Source of the DNA: Eubacterium sp. 14-2
GTDB lineage: Bacteria > Bacillota > Clostridia > Lachnospirales > Lachnospiraceae
Length of the DNA stretch: 64,000 nt
Direction of reading: 5' to 3'
NCBI RefSeq assembly: GCF_000403845.2
Contig: NZ_KE159567.1
Coordinates: 281,457-345,456 of the forward strand
The position numbers and the translations under genes were made by a program. The notes under the pieces were generated by a model. The model saw only the letters and a list, made by a program, of their open reading frames with translations, did not search any database and was not told where the DNA came from. Shown in pieces: positions 27,408 through 36,024 of this stretch (its first letter is position 1; every line of letters starts with the position of its first letter).

Positions 27408-28853
27408 ATGATCTCTAAATTTGTACGAGAACAGAAAAGGTATACGCAAAATGAATTGTGTCACATTTTAAAGTGCAGCGAAGAACATGCGATTCCGTTA
27501 ATCAGAAAACTGAAAGAGTTCGGTGTATTAAAGGCTGTTAAGGCTTCTGATATTCAGAAAAATATGGCGGATTTGTTAGAAGAGGATATCAAGGTGGTGG
27601 ATGTAGAGGCAGGAGAAAATGAATATCTCTATGTGTTCACCTTCGTTGGAGTTATTGTTGTAGCCGGACGAGTTCTGAAATGCTATCCTAAGTATCTTTT
27701 GAATGCAAAGGAACCTACGGACGAACTGCGAAAGATCATAAAGGTTTTGGAGAAATACAACTCTAAAGAACAGATTGTTCGTATGTTCAACGATAGCAGT
27801 GAAAGTGGCTCCTTTAATCTGTTGGCTGTGCTGTTATTTTTGTTACAGGATTACTTTGAAAATGGTGTATATACCAATACAGAAGATATCATTGAATGTA
27901 ACGGTTCTGGTGAAATACTGTGGGATAAGACTATCAATGAAACCTTTACTTTGCTGTCAGAGAACCGTCCATATTATATAGAATTACAAACTCGTAAAAG
28001 AGTCACCAATGATTTTGATTATTTCAAGAGGCTCCATGAGTGTGTAGTAACGATGGCTTCAAAAGAACTTCAAGACGCAGAGTTACTTGACTTATTTGAA
28101 ATGACAGATGTTGATCTTACTGACGAAGAGTTGGATGATTTCGGAGATAAAGAATATATCTTATATCGAATTGAAAACGAACTTAATACTCAGTTCAACA
28201 CAAGAAAGCAGTTGGTTTTGAAGACAATGTATGCTTATATCGATAGAAGAGGAAGTCTCTACGATACAGAGTGCTTGTCATTATTTGGGACAAATAGTTT
28301 CAACCTTGTATGGGAAAAAATCTGTGCAGACATTATGGATAATCAGTTAGATGTTCCTCTTGGCATTTTAAAACTGCCTGTGCCTTTGAAAGAAGGTTAT
28401 GACAGAAGACGGAAGCTGATCGAATTAATCGAGAAACCATTGTGGACGATTACAGGAAAGTGTGCGAAAGATACATTGATACCAGATTTGGTTTCCATTT
28501 GTAAGGTTAATGGTCAGCATCAATTCATCATATTTGATGCGAAATATTATAATGCTCATTTGGAAAAAGGAATTGTTCCAACAGGGCAGCCCGGCATAGA
28601 ATCTGTTACTAAACAGTATCTATATCAATTGTCATATCAGAAGTTTATAGAAGAGCACAATTTCTCAGCTGTAAAGAACTGTTTTCTGCTTCCAACAGAA
28701 AATAACGAGATAGAAGATAAGGGTGAGGCTCGAATGGAGATGCTTTCTAATTTGGGACTTCAAGATATAAAAACACGGTTGATTCCTGCAACAATGGCAT
28801 ATGATTTGTACCTTTCAGGAAGAAAAATGGATATGGAAATTTTGAAATTGTAA
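27408..28853 (+). CDS. LlaJI-type restriction endonuclease subunit (R2-like)
   Basis: 481 residues. The N-terminus looks like a winged helix (RYTQNELCHILKCSEEHAIP). The middle resembles McrC (YVFTFVGVIVVAGRVLKCYPKYL). The C-terminal region carries a PD-(D/E)XK nuclease: LIPDLVSI, then FIIFDAKYYN, with QYLYQLSYQKFI after it. This matches the RE_LlaJI family as I know it. With the McrB-like protein it would cut DNA unmodified by the two upstream methyltransferases. GGAGG lies upstream of the ATG, 12 bases after the previous stop. Confidence 0.88.
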   Translation: MISKFVREQKRYTQNELCHILKCSEEHAIPLIRKLKEFGVLKAVKASDIQKNMADLLEEDIKVVDVEAGENEYLYVFTFVGVIVVAGRVLKCYPKYLLNAKEPTDELRKIIKVLEKYNSKEQIVRMFNDSSESGSFNLLAVLLFLLQDYFENGVYTNTEDIIECNGSGEILWDKTINETFTLLSENRPYYIELQTRKRVTNDFDYFKRLHECVVTMASKELQDAELLDLFEMTDVDLTDEELDDFGDKEYILYRIENELNTQFNTRKQLVLKTMYAYIDRRGSLYDTECLSLFGTNSFNLVWEKICADIMDNQLDVPLGILKLPVPLKEGYDRRRKLIELIEKPLWTITGKCAKDTLIPDLVSICKVNGQHQFIIFDAKYYNAHLEKGIVPTGQPGIESVTKQYLYQLSYQKFIEEHNFSAVKNCFLLPTENNEIEDKGEARMEMLSNLGLQDIKTRLIPATMAYDLYLSGRKMDMEILKL

Positions 28854-28876
28854 TGATTTAATAGGAGGTCGCAAAA

Positions 28877-30034
28877 ATGAAGCAGATATGCTTGGGAACA
28901 ATGATAACCCTAATATATCAAAGCCGCACACGTAGTGCAGATACAATTAAATCCGTGTGTAGTGGTATTTTTGCGGCCTATGGGTTGGATATTAACACAT
29001 ACAATAATGGATTGCCTAGCCACTTGAAGAGTGGACATGACCCTGTTCCTATCGAATTGATATCCGCAGCTAGAATTGCAAATATTGATTGTGTTGCAAA
29101 AGGCATTGAAGATAATTTAATTCCTTTGATTCATCAAGATAAACATGATCAATTATTTCTTGCAATCAAGGAAGTGCTACGTGAGGATAAAAGCATTGTT
29201 GGTACAACTGTAGTTGGGGTTACACCTGGATTTGAGAAAGATAGCATTCTAAATCAGAATTCACTGTACGAGGCGATGACACTTGCAAATATTATAACCT
29301 ACGCCATCACTCAAACCGAAAATGATAAGTGCAAAGCGGCTATTCACGAAATTGGCAAAGACTATGTAGATAGTTTTGCAAATTCTAAAGATAAAGTGTT
29401 TTTCCTACTTCCACAGGTAGATAATGATCAAGTATCACCTTTAAAAAGAACGTTGAAAGACCCGATGTTTGATAGGTTATTCCTTAAGGCAACAGATATG
29501 ACTATATCTGCACTTGCGAATCCAACCAAAGCATCTGTTTTTTACCTTGATCCAAGTAATTGTAAATTTCGATTCAGTGGTCTGAAAGATTTTATTATAA
29601 ATAATATTGGAAGTTACGTATTCTCAAGAGCTCAAATAAAAAGGATTTATGATAGAACAAAGAATCAGGCTGCGATAGGTTCACAGGCAATGCTAAAGTT
29701 TATAACTACATATGGAGCAAATGCAGAATCGGTTCTTGGAGAAATATTACTTTATATTTTTATGGAGCAAGAACTGGATGCTCCGAAAATTATGAGTAAG
29801 ATTGAGATTAATGAATCAAATCGTAATTCTGTTAGCAAGAGCGATGGTGTGCATTTACTGTCCATTAATAAAGCCGGGCAATCTTTCCATCAGCTTGTGT
29901 TTGGAGCATCAGATATAGTTGGTGACTTACAGATTGCTATAGATCGTGCATTCGATAAAATCATAGCTGTAGAAAATAACCATGATTCAGAACTTCTAAT
30001 GGTTGATAACACGACACAGTGGACTATATATGAT
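28877..30034 (+). pseudogene. HamA (DUF1837)-like protein, 3' end lost to IS3 insertion
   Basis: 386 codons of native sequence, then the frame runs into the IS3 element and stops at 30154. The C-terminal part matches HamA/DUF1837, the effector of Hachiman defence: GEILLYIFMEQELDAPKIMS, KSDGVHLLSI and LVFGASDIVGDLQIAIDRAF. Usual nuclease residues of the GEAK type are replaced by GASD, so activity is doubtful. Residues 21-110 form an extra N-terminal domain that resembles the N-terminus of the STAND protein at 37884. No HamB helicase follows. AGGAGG precedes the ATG. Spacing (23 bases) suggests it was once read from the restriction operon. Confidence 0.7.
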
Positions 30035-31497
30035 GGGGGTGCGGACAAAAAACTGGACTTCCACGGACTCCGAAAGGAGCTGGATCACTATGTATTCTCA
30101 GGACAAAATCAACATCGCATTACAGGTTTATCACCAGTGCGGTTCTGTAACTAACACCATACGCGTGCTGGGATATCCAACCAGAAGGGCACTCTATACA
30201 TGGATTGAAAACGAGGGTATCCAAAAGACGCCGCGAAAGGCATTGGATAACACTAATACCGCAACGCACCCACGTAACCCTCCCGTCGAAGTCAAAATGG
30301 ATGCGATCCACCGTTGCTTTGAGCTTGGAGAAAGTATAAAATATGTGTCAGAGGAGATTGGCTACAGCCGGGCAAGCATCTATGCCTGGCGGAAAAAATA
30401 TCTCCAGGGAGGCACGGTCGCACTGATGAACGACAAAAACATAAAACCTGGTACCCTTGTGGAAGGCACGCAGGATTCCCCTGATGCTGAAATGCGGCAT
30501 CTGCTTGCCCGAATGGATGACATGCAGATGGAAATAGACATATTAAAGGAAACCATCAATGTATTAAAAAAAGACCCCGGCATCAACACAGAAACCCTCA
30601 AAAACAGGGAGAAGGCAGCGATTGTTGATGCCTTGAAAGGGAAATATCCGCTGCCATTGCTGCTAAAACAGCTTAAACTGCCAAAAAGCAGTTATTATTA
30701 TCAGGAGACTGTCTTCAAAAAACAGGACAAGTATTCCAGCATACGTAAAAGGATCTCCGCCCTTTTCCATGAAAACAACGGGCGTTATGGGTATCGCAGG
30801 ATACACGCCCTGCTCAGCCGCGAGGGAACCGTCATCTCCGAGAAAGTTGTGCGCAGGATCATGGCGGAAGATGGGCTTGCGGTCAGAGTCAAGAGCAGGC
30901 GGAAATATAGCTCTTATCAAGGGGAGATCTCGCCTTCTGTGCCAAATGTGGTAAACAGGGACTTCCATGCGGAAAAACCGAATGAGAAATGGCTTACCGA
31001 CATCACAGAATTCGCCATCCCTGCCGGAAAGGTCTATCTTTCCCCGATTGTGGATTGTTTTGATGGGATGCTGCCATACTGGACGGTCAGCACGACACCG
31101 GATGCTGCCCTGGTGAATGACATGCTGGATGGCGCAATCTCACAGTCAGGGGTGGCGGAGCATCCCGTCGTCCATTCTGACAGGGGATCACTACCGCTGG
31201 TCTGGCTGGATAAGCCGCATGGAGAAAGCCGGATTGGAGCGTTCCATGTCAAAAAAGGGATGCTCCCCTGACAATTCCGCCTGCGAAGGGCTGTTTGGCC
31301 GTCTGAAAAACGAGATGTTTTACAACCGGGACTGGACAGGAGTAAGCATCCAGGAATTCATTGACATACTGAATGAATATCTGGCATGGTATAACGAAAA
31401 GCGGATAAAAATATCCCTTGGAAACATGAGCCCGTTGGAGTACAGGAGGAGCCTTGGTCTGGCTGCTTAGCCAGTTCAAGAAAATGTCCGCACCCCC
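30035..31497 (+). mobile_element. IS3 family insertion sequence
   Basis: 1463 bp bounded by a 13-bp inverted repeat: GGGGGTGCGGACA at 30035-30047 and TGTCCGCACCCCC at 31485-31497. It contains one transposase gene broken by a frameshift. Flanking bases (GAT left, GAA right) do not form a convincing 3-4 bp target duplication, and the two flanks belong to different genes (HamA-like and type III Res), so DNA between them was probably lost by a deletion next to the element. Confidence 0.85.
30090..31470 (+). pseudogene. IS3 family transposase, frameshifted
   Basis: Starts at ATG 30090 after GAAAGGAGC. The N-terminal helix-turn-helix and leucine-zipper part (OrfA-like, to about residue 175) is fused in frame to the rve/DDE part (OrfB-like). 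The first catalytic Asp is in LTDITEF and the second in HSDRG near 31180. Directly after HSDRG the frame changes: the continuation HYRWSGWISRMEKAG to FGRLKNEMFY, holding the catalytic Glu, is in another frame and ends at 31470. One base too many or too few near 31181-31190 explains it, so the transposase is inactive unless this is a sequencing error. Confidence 0.85.
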
Positions 31498-31867
31498 GAA
31501 TGAGTATTACAAAATGGATAGTAAAGGCGAAAAAGAGTTTGCACAGAAGCTTGAGAATAACCAGAATGTATTGTTGTTTACAAAGTTGAAAAAGGGCGGT
31601 TTTATCATTGATACACCTTATGGAAATTATTCTCCTGACTGGGCGATTGTATGCAGGAAAGATAGTTTGCACAGTCCGGAATTGGGGATTTACTTTATTG
31701 TTGAAACGAAAGCAGATAAGCAGGATGTCAACTTACAGGAAGTAGAGAGGAACAAGATTTGGTGCGGTAAACTGCATTTTCAGGCAGTATCTGAACAGGT
31801 AAGATTTGACTGGGTAAATGGTTACGAAGATTTTCGACAGAAATTTGGAGTTGCGGAGAGTGAATAA
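31498..31867 (+). pseudogene. 3' remnant of a type III restriction (Res) gene
   Basis: About 120 codons open from the IS3 edge to TAA 31867, with no native start. The sequence is the C-terminal endonuclease part of type III Res proteins: FAQKLENNQNVLLFTKL, TPYGNYSPDWAIVCRK, YFIVETKADKQ and ERNKIWCGKLHFQ. The D and E-x-K of a PD-(D/E)XK fold are visible in PDWAI and VETKA. The helicase part and the Mod gene are absent from the window. It appears as a fragment fused to the IS. Confidence 0.85.
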
Positions 31868-31884
31868 GTAAATGAGGAGTAGGT

Positions 31885-32730
31885 ATGTTTTCGTCAACCA
31901 ATGAATTTGATATTAATAGAAATGGTGTGAGTTCAAATCAGGATTTTATCTCTTTAATAGATTTACTTACGCAAATCAGAGATTTTCTTAGCGAATTAGG
32001 ATATTTGACTTTTGGCAGAGATATGTCTGTTTTTAGGCAAACAGGGGCGGTAAATGGCAATATGATTCTTGATTCTGCAACAAGGACTATGGAGAGTATT
32101 CGCTTCTGCTGTATGAATGCCAATTTTGCTGATGCATATTCTCTGCTGCGTAAATATCGGGATGATTTATTTTATTATGTGTATCTTTTTACAGTGGCTG
32201 ACAATAGTGATTTTACACAGTATGTTGATGTACAGCAATTAAATGAAGATGAAAAGAATATTTGGGATTGGGTACATAACCAGCAAAATGATTTGCATAT
32301 AGGTTCCGTTTTAAAGTGTATTGCTTCACATCCATCCGCAAGAAAGGCAGTAAAGGATTTTCAATTAAAGGATTCGTTTGATAAGCTTGCAGATAAGCTA
32401 AATAATTATGTGCATTCCAATGGTTATCGGTTTTATAATGAATCATACAACCGATTGGATGAAAAAAACAAAATAAAAGAGGAGTGCAAGGAGTTTGGTG
32501 AAGCAGCGATTTTTATTACAATTTCATTTTTGTTCTTGGTAGTGTTAATAAAACCATTGCTTATAATGTCATCTGACTATACAGATTATCTGGATGTCGG
32601 AGATACGCCGCCAGACGGTTCACAGTATTGGGTTGCACCGTTTGTATCAGATTTTTTAAGTACTCATAAAAATGTGTTAGATGATAGATGTGATAGTTAT
32701 CTAAGAGAAAAAACAGGAATGCAGATTTAG
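31885..32730 (+). CDS. Unknown protein with C-terminal membrane helix, defence-island gene
   Basis: 281 residues, not recognised. Mostly helical: RTMESIRFCCMNANFADAYS, then LLRKYRDDLFYYVYL, then WDWVHNQQNDLHIGSVLKCI and KLNNYVHSNGYRFYN, whose spaced Arg and His are reminiscent of HEPN-like folds without being decisive. A single transmembrane helix lies at about 208-232 (IFITISFLFLVVLIKPLLIM), with a short soluble tail. It follows the Res remnant by 17 bases with GAGGAG upstream and precedes a YdbC-like gene, so it may have been part of the same type III restriction cassette. Confidence 0.6.
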   Translation: MFSSTNEFDINRNGVSSNQDFISLIDLLTQIRDFLSELGYLTFGRDMSVFRQTGAVNGNMILDSATRTMESIRFCCMNANFADAYSLLRKYRDDLFYYVYLFTVADNSDFTQYVDVQQLNEDEKNIWDWVHNQQNDLHIGSVLKCIASHPSARKAVKDFQLKDSFDKLADKLNNYVHSNGYRFYNESYNRLDEKNKIKEECKEFGEAAIFITISFLFLVVLIKPLLIMSSDYTDYLDVGDTPPDGSQYWVAPFVSDFLSTHKNVLDDRCDSYLREKTGMQI

Positions 32731-32742
32731 TGGAGGTATATT

Positions 32743-32967
32743 ATGGCAGATATTAAATATGATATCTTGGAAGAACTCGGAGTGCTTTCCGAGAGTGCTA
32801 AGGGATGGAAAAAAGAATTGAATCTCATTTCGTGGAATGGAGGAGCTTCCAAATACGATATTAGAGATTGGGCGCCTCAACATGAAAAGATGGGAAAAGG
32901 AATCACTTTGAGTAAAGATGAAATAAAGGAACTATATAAAATTCTAGGTAAGATTTTAGAAGAATAG
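32743..32967 (+). CDS. YdbC-like (PC4 family) ssDNA-binding protein
   Basis: 74 residues of the PC4/YdbC kind: IKYDILEELGVLSES, GWKKELNLISWNGG, KYDIRDWAPQHEKMGKGITL. PC4-like proteins bind single-stranded DNA as dimers and are often encoded in clostridial accessory regions. GGAGG precedes the ATG, and the gene is 12 bases after the membrane protein. It is intact for the family length. Confidence 0.85.
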   Translation: MADIKYDILEELGVLSESAKGWKKELNLISWNGGASKYDIRDWAPQHEKMGKGITLSKDEIKELYKILGKILEE

Positions 32968-32973
32968 AATTGG

Positions 32974-33348
32974 ATGGTGATTTTATTGAGAAGGGCAGAA
33001 GGCAGGGAAACATTTTATAGACTGTTAGAATGGGATAAAGGACAAGCGGCATCGGAAAGGCTGGCAGCATTGATTTTAGAGCAGGAGGGGTTTCGTGATA
33101 TTGATCCTTCACATCCCTTGGGTGGAAAAGACGGTGGCAAGGATATGCTATGCGAATTTAATGGCTTTAAGTGGATTGGAGCTGTATATTTTCCAAGAGG
33201 GCAGCAAAATTTTAGTGCAATAAAGAAGAAATACAGACACGATTTGGAAGGTGCTTATAGAAACGGAGCAAAAGGAATTGCTTTTATAACGAATCAGGAA
33301 TTATCACTGATGGAAAGAAAAACATTAGAAGAAACAGATGAAACGTAA
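32974..33348 (+). pseudogene. Restriction-nuclease-like protein truncated by IS66
   Basis: 124 codons from ATG 32974 (TTG 32986 with GGTGA upstream is an alternative start). It reads RRAEGRETFYRLLEWDKGQA, a conserved nuclease-like core SHPLGGKDGGKDMLC, WIGAVYFPRGQQ and IKKKYRHDLEGA, then AFITNQELSLMERKTLEE. The D-x-x-K arrangement in GGKDGGKD resembles PD-(D/E)XK enzymes. The reading frame meets the IS66 end at 33345 and stops within 4 bases, so the C-terminal region is missing. The full-length family is not certain. Confidence 0.6.
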
Positions 33349-33412
33349 GCGCCAAATAATAATGCGGTCAGATATAAAATTACCCCAGCCCTTTGCGAGT
33401 TGGAGTAATTCA

Positions 33413-35032
33413 CTATAATTCACATGCGATTTTTGATTGGAGTTTTTCACTCCAGGGTGCAAGCTCTGCGAGCTGATTATCGGCCATCTCTTTCGTTGGC
33501 CGATGGTCCAACAGAAATTTCAGATATCCGTAAACATTCAGGTCATGCGCCTTTGCCATCTCAACCATTGTATAAACTACAGCACTGGCATTGGCTCCTT
33601 CTACAGAATCACTGAACAGCCAGTTTTTGCGGCCGACTGCAAACGGACGCATCGCGTTCTCGCTGAGATTGTTTGTGAAGCTGCAGCGGCCATCCTCCAG
33701 ATAAGTCTGTGCTGTTTCCCGCCGGTTAAGGACATAATTCACTGCTTTATCCATGCGGGTATTCCGGACTGGCTTTTGCTGCTCAAGCCATGACCAGAAA
33801 GCCTCCAGAACAGGTTTTTCCTTCTCGAGACGCAGCTGCTTACGCTTTTCATAATCACCGGGATATTTTTTGTGAATGGAATCCTCTATGGCAAACAGGC
33901 GGTTACAGTACTGGACTCCCTGTACTGCCGGCTGGCTGTAATCATACGGTTTCCCTTTGGGAACGGCGTCGATAAAGTACCGGCGGATATGTGCCCGGCA
34001 GGAACACCGCTTGATATCCGGCAGGCTGTTGTAGCCCTGATAACCATCCGTTTCCAGATACCCATGATAACCTTCCAGGAACTCTTTTGCATGGCTGCCA
34101 CTCCTGGTTGGAGAATAGCCATATAAAATAATGGCAGGAAGACCGTCTTCGCCGCTGCGGAACAACCACATAAAAGATTGTGTCTGTGCCCGGCGTTCTT
34201 CTTCCTTCAGTACCTGGACCCGGGTCTCATCTGCCATTGCGAAGCTGCGCTTCAGCAGTTCCCGGTGGAAGTAATCATACATTGGCTGGAAGTAATTCCT
34301 GGAGCAATAGATGATCCAGTTGGCAAGTGTCGTCCTGCTGATCCGGGCACCATACTGTTTCCAGTCTTTCTCCTGACGGTACAGGGGAAGTCCATTGGCG
34401 TACTTCTGATACATCGTCCATGCAACGGTGGATGCGGTCGCCGGTCCTTTTCCTACCAGAGCCTGTGGAACTTGGGACTTTACAATCACAGGTTTTTCCG
34501 TGTCTCCCAGTCCTTCCTTACAGGACGGGCATCCATAACTCTGACTGTAGTATTCGATCACTTTGCATGTGGCCGGGATGAATTCCAGCTCACGGCGGAC
34601 ATACGCTTCGCCGATCAGCACCATCTGCGTACCGCAGACCGGGCAGACCTGATCTTCTTCCGGAAGAGGGATAACTGCTTTTTCAACCTTCAGCCCTTTG
34701 AAAAGCTCCTCATGGGTTGCTTTCTTCTTGCGGGCATGCTCCCGGATCACGGTATCTTCTTCCAACAGGGATAGATCCTGTTCCACTTCGGCTTCATCAA
34801 AAAGGTTCTGCTGTCCTGGAATGTCATCGGTTCTTCTTTCACTGGAGGAACCGAAAAGCTTTTTGGTAAGATAGTCCACCTGTTCCTGAAGGGCTTTTTC
34901 GTGGCTGGTTTTTTCGTCAATAACAAGACGGAGAGATCTGATCAGTTCCGTTTGCTCAGAGATCATTGTTTTCAGCCCGGTTATGGTGTCCTTCAGCTCT
35001 CGCAGCTGGATGTCTTTTGCACTGGAAGCCAT
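33413..35032 (-). CDS. tnpC: IS66 transposase TnpC
   Basis: 539 residues. N-terminal coiled coil (IRSLRLVIDEKTSHEKALQEQ), then the LFGSSSERR segment and a zinc-finger region (CPVCGTQM and GCPSCKEG). The DDE domain follows: MADETRVQVL with the first Asp, LETDGYQGYN with the second, and NNLSENAMRPFAVGRKNW with the Glu. It appears complete and is the catalytic protein of the element. Confidence 0.93.
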   Translation of the reverse strand: MASSAKDIQLRELKDTITGLKTMISEQTELIRSLRLVIDEKTSHEKALQEQVDYLTKKLFGSSSERRTDDIPGQQNLFDEAEVEQDLSLLEEDTVIREHARKKKATHEELFKGLKVEKAVIPLPEEDQVCPVCGTQMVLIGEAYVRRELEFIPATCKVIEYYSQSYGCPSCKEGLGDTEKPVIVKSQVPQALVGKGPATASTVAWTMYQKYANGLPLYRQEKDWKQYGARISRTTLANWIIYCSRNYFQPMYDYFHRELLKRSFAMADETRVQVLKEEERRAQTQSFMWLFRSGEDGLPAIILYGYSPTRSGSHAKEFLEGYHGYLETDGYQGYNSLPDIKRCSCRAHIRRYFIDAVPKGKPYDYSQPAVQGVQYCNRLFAIEDSIHKKYPGDYEKRKQLRLEKEKPVLEAFWSWLEQQKPVRNTRMDKAVNYVLNRRETAQTYLEDGRCSFTNNLSENAMRPFAVGRKNWLFSDSVEGANASAVVYTMVEMAKAHDLNVYGYLKFLLDHRPTKEMADNQLAELAPWSEKLQSKIACEL

Positions 35033-35174
35033 CGTTCTCTCCTTGGATTTGATACCTTTATTATACCAAAAATACAGCCATTCCTAAAGGAAAACAAGTG
35101 CTGAAAAACGCTGAATTTATAAGGAAATCTGCCATTTTTCTGTGCAGGATTTTTACCGGAATCCAGATGCTTTT

Positions 35175-35516
35175 TTACTCTGCTTTAATTGCTTTTGGCT
35201 GGTCGATATCAATTCCTGACATCAGCCAGTCGAACTCCCGCCAGGAAAGATCTCGGACTTCCGACTGCTTCCTTGGCCATTGATAGCCGCCCCGGACAGA
35301 CAGCCGTTTATAGATCAGGACAAAGCCATCCGGTTCACGGAACAGAGCTTTGATCCTGTCCCGTCTTCTTCCACAGAACAGGAAGAGCGCACTGGATGCC
35401 GGATCCATCTTAAGCTGGTCTTCGACAATGGCACAGAGCCCATCGATCGATTTGCGCATATCTGTATAGCCGCAGACAATGTAAATCTTTTCGAGGCCGG
35501 AGATATCACCTAACAT
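35175..35516 (-). CDS. tnpB: IS66 accessory protein TnpB
   Basis: 113 residues of the IS66 Orf2 family: IYIVCGYTDMRKSIDGL, ALFLFCGRRRDRIKALFRE, DGFVLIYKRLSVRG. Required together with TnpC for transposition in studied IS66 elements. Its start overlaps the tnpA stop by 7 bases. A 142-bp gap separates it from tnpC. Confidence 0.92.
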   Translation of the reverse strand: MLGDISGLEKIYIVCGYTDMRKSIDGLCAIVEDQLKMDPASSALFLFCGRRRDRIKALFREPDGFVLIYKRLSVRGGYQWPRKQSEVRDLSWREFDWLMSGIDIDQPKAIKAE

Positions 35517-35920
35517 GAGGTCTCCCGGACCAGGCGGAGCGTCCTGGTGAGCAGGACAGGATCCGCATCATTGCTGATGCGGATTATCACATCATTCATG
35601 GACACTTCAATCGTATGGGAATTGTCAGGGTTCGTCTGGTGCATCTGCGATGCTGTATGCTGTTCCGTAAGGTGATCCGGAACAATGGCAATGGGAACCA
35701 CGTCCTGCTTTGAACGCGGGATCTCACAATGACCATAATTCGGTGCCGGAATCTGATCCGCTGCTGTTTTCCTGCAGCGGCTGACCCAGTTATAAAAAGT
35801 GCTTACAGCGATACCGTTTTCACGGCACCAGTCAGCATCTGTCATGCCGCTTTGGCGGCATTCATTGATAAGCCGGATCTGTTCCGCCATCGGAACACGG
35901 GCTTTGCGTGTAGCTGCCAT
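35510..35920 (-). CDS. tnpA: IS66 accessory protein TnpA
   Basis: 136 residues. The N-terminal helix-turn-helix (ECRQSGMTDADWCRENGIAV, then STFYNWVSRCRK) is typical of IS66 TnpA/Orf1, probably the DNA-binding part. AGGAT-type upstream sequence and the terminal repeat lie 100 bp before the start. Intact. Confidence 0.9.
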   Translation of the reverse strand: MAATRKARVPMAEQIRLINECRQSGMTDADWCRENGIAVSTFYNWVSRCRKTAADQIPAPNYGHCEIPRSKQDVVPIAIVPDHLTEQHTASQMHQTNPDNSHTIEVSMNDVIIRISNDADPVLLTRTLRLVRETSC

Positions 35921-36024
35921 AACCTATCCTCCGTAATTGTAGTGAAATAGTCTAACTGTATTTCATTTACAATGATAGAGGAATCCAGAAGATTAGAAAA
36001 TCCGCAGGAATATTTGGCGCTTAC

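Larger units (their letters stand above)
33345..36024 (-). mobile_element. IS66 family insertion sequence, complete
   Basis: 2680 bp with a 14-bp perfect inverted repeat: GTAAGCGCCAAATA at 33345-33358 and TATTTGGCGCTTAC at 36011-36024. It carries tnpA, tnpB and tnpC on the minus strand. IS66 elements normally leave an 8-bp target duplication; the flanks here are GATGAAAC and ATTGGAAA, so none is present and DNA next to one end was rearranged or lost. Confidence 0.92.

Noticed and set aside
31885..32730. Calling the 281-aa protein a HEPN RNase
   Set aside because: The R-x4-6-H signature is not clearly present, so only unknown membrane protein is reported.
33424..34774. Long plus-strand frames opposite the IS66 transposase
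   Set aside because: Antisense shadows of tnpC, whose motifs are complete on the minus strand.
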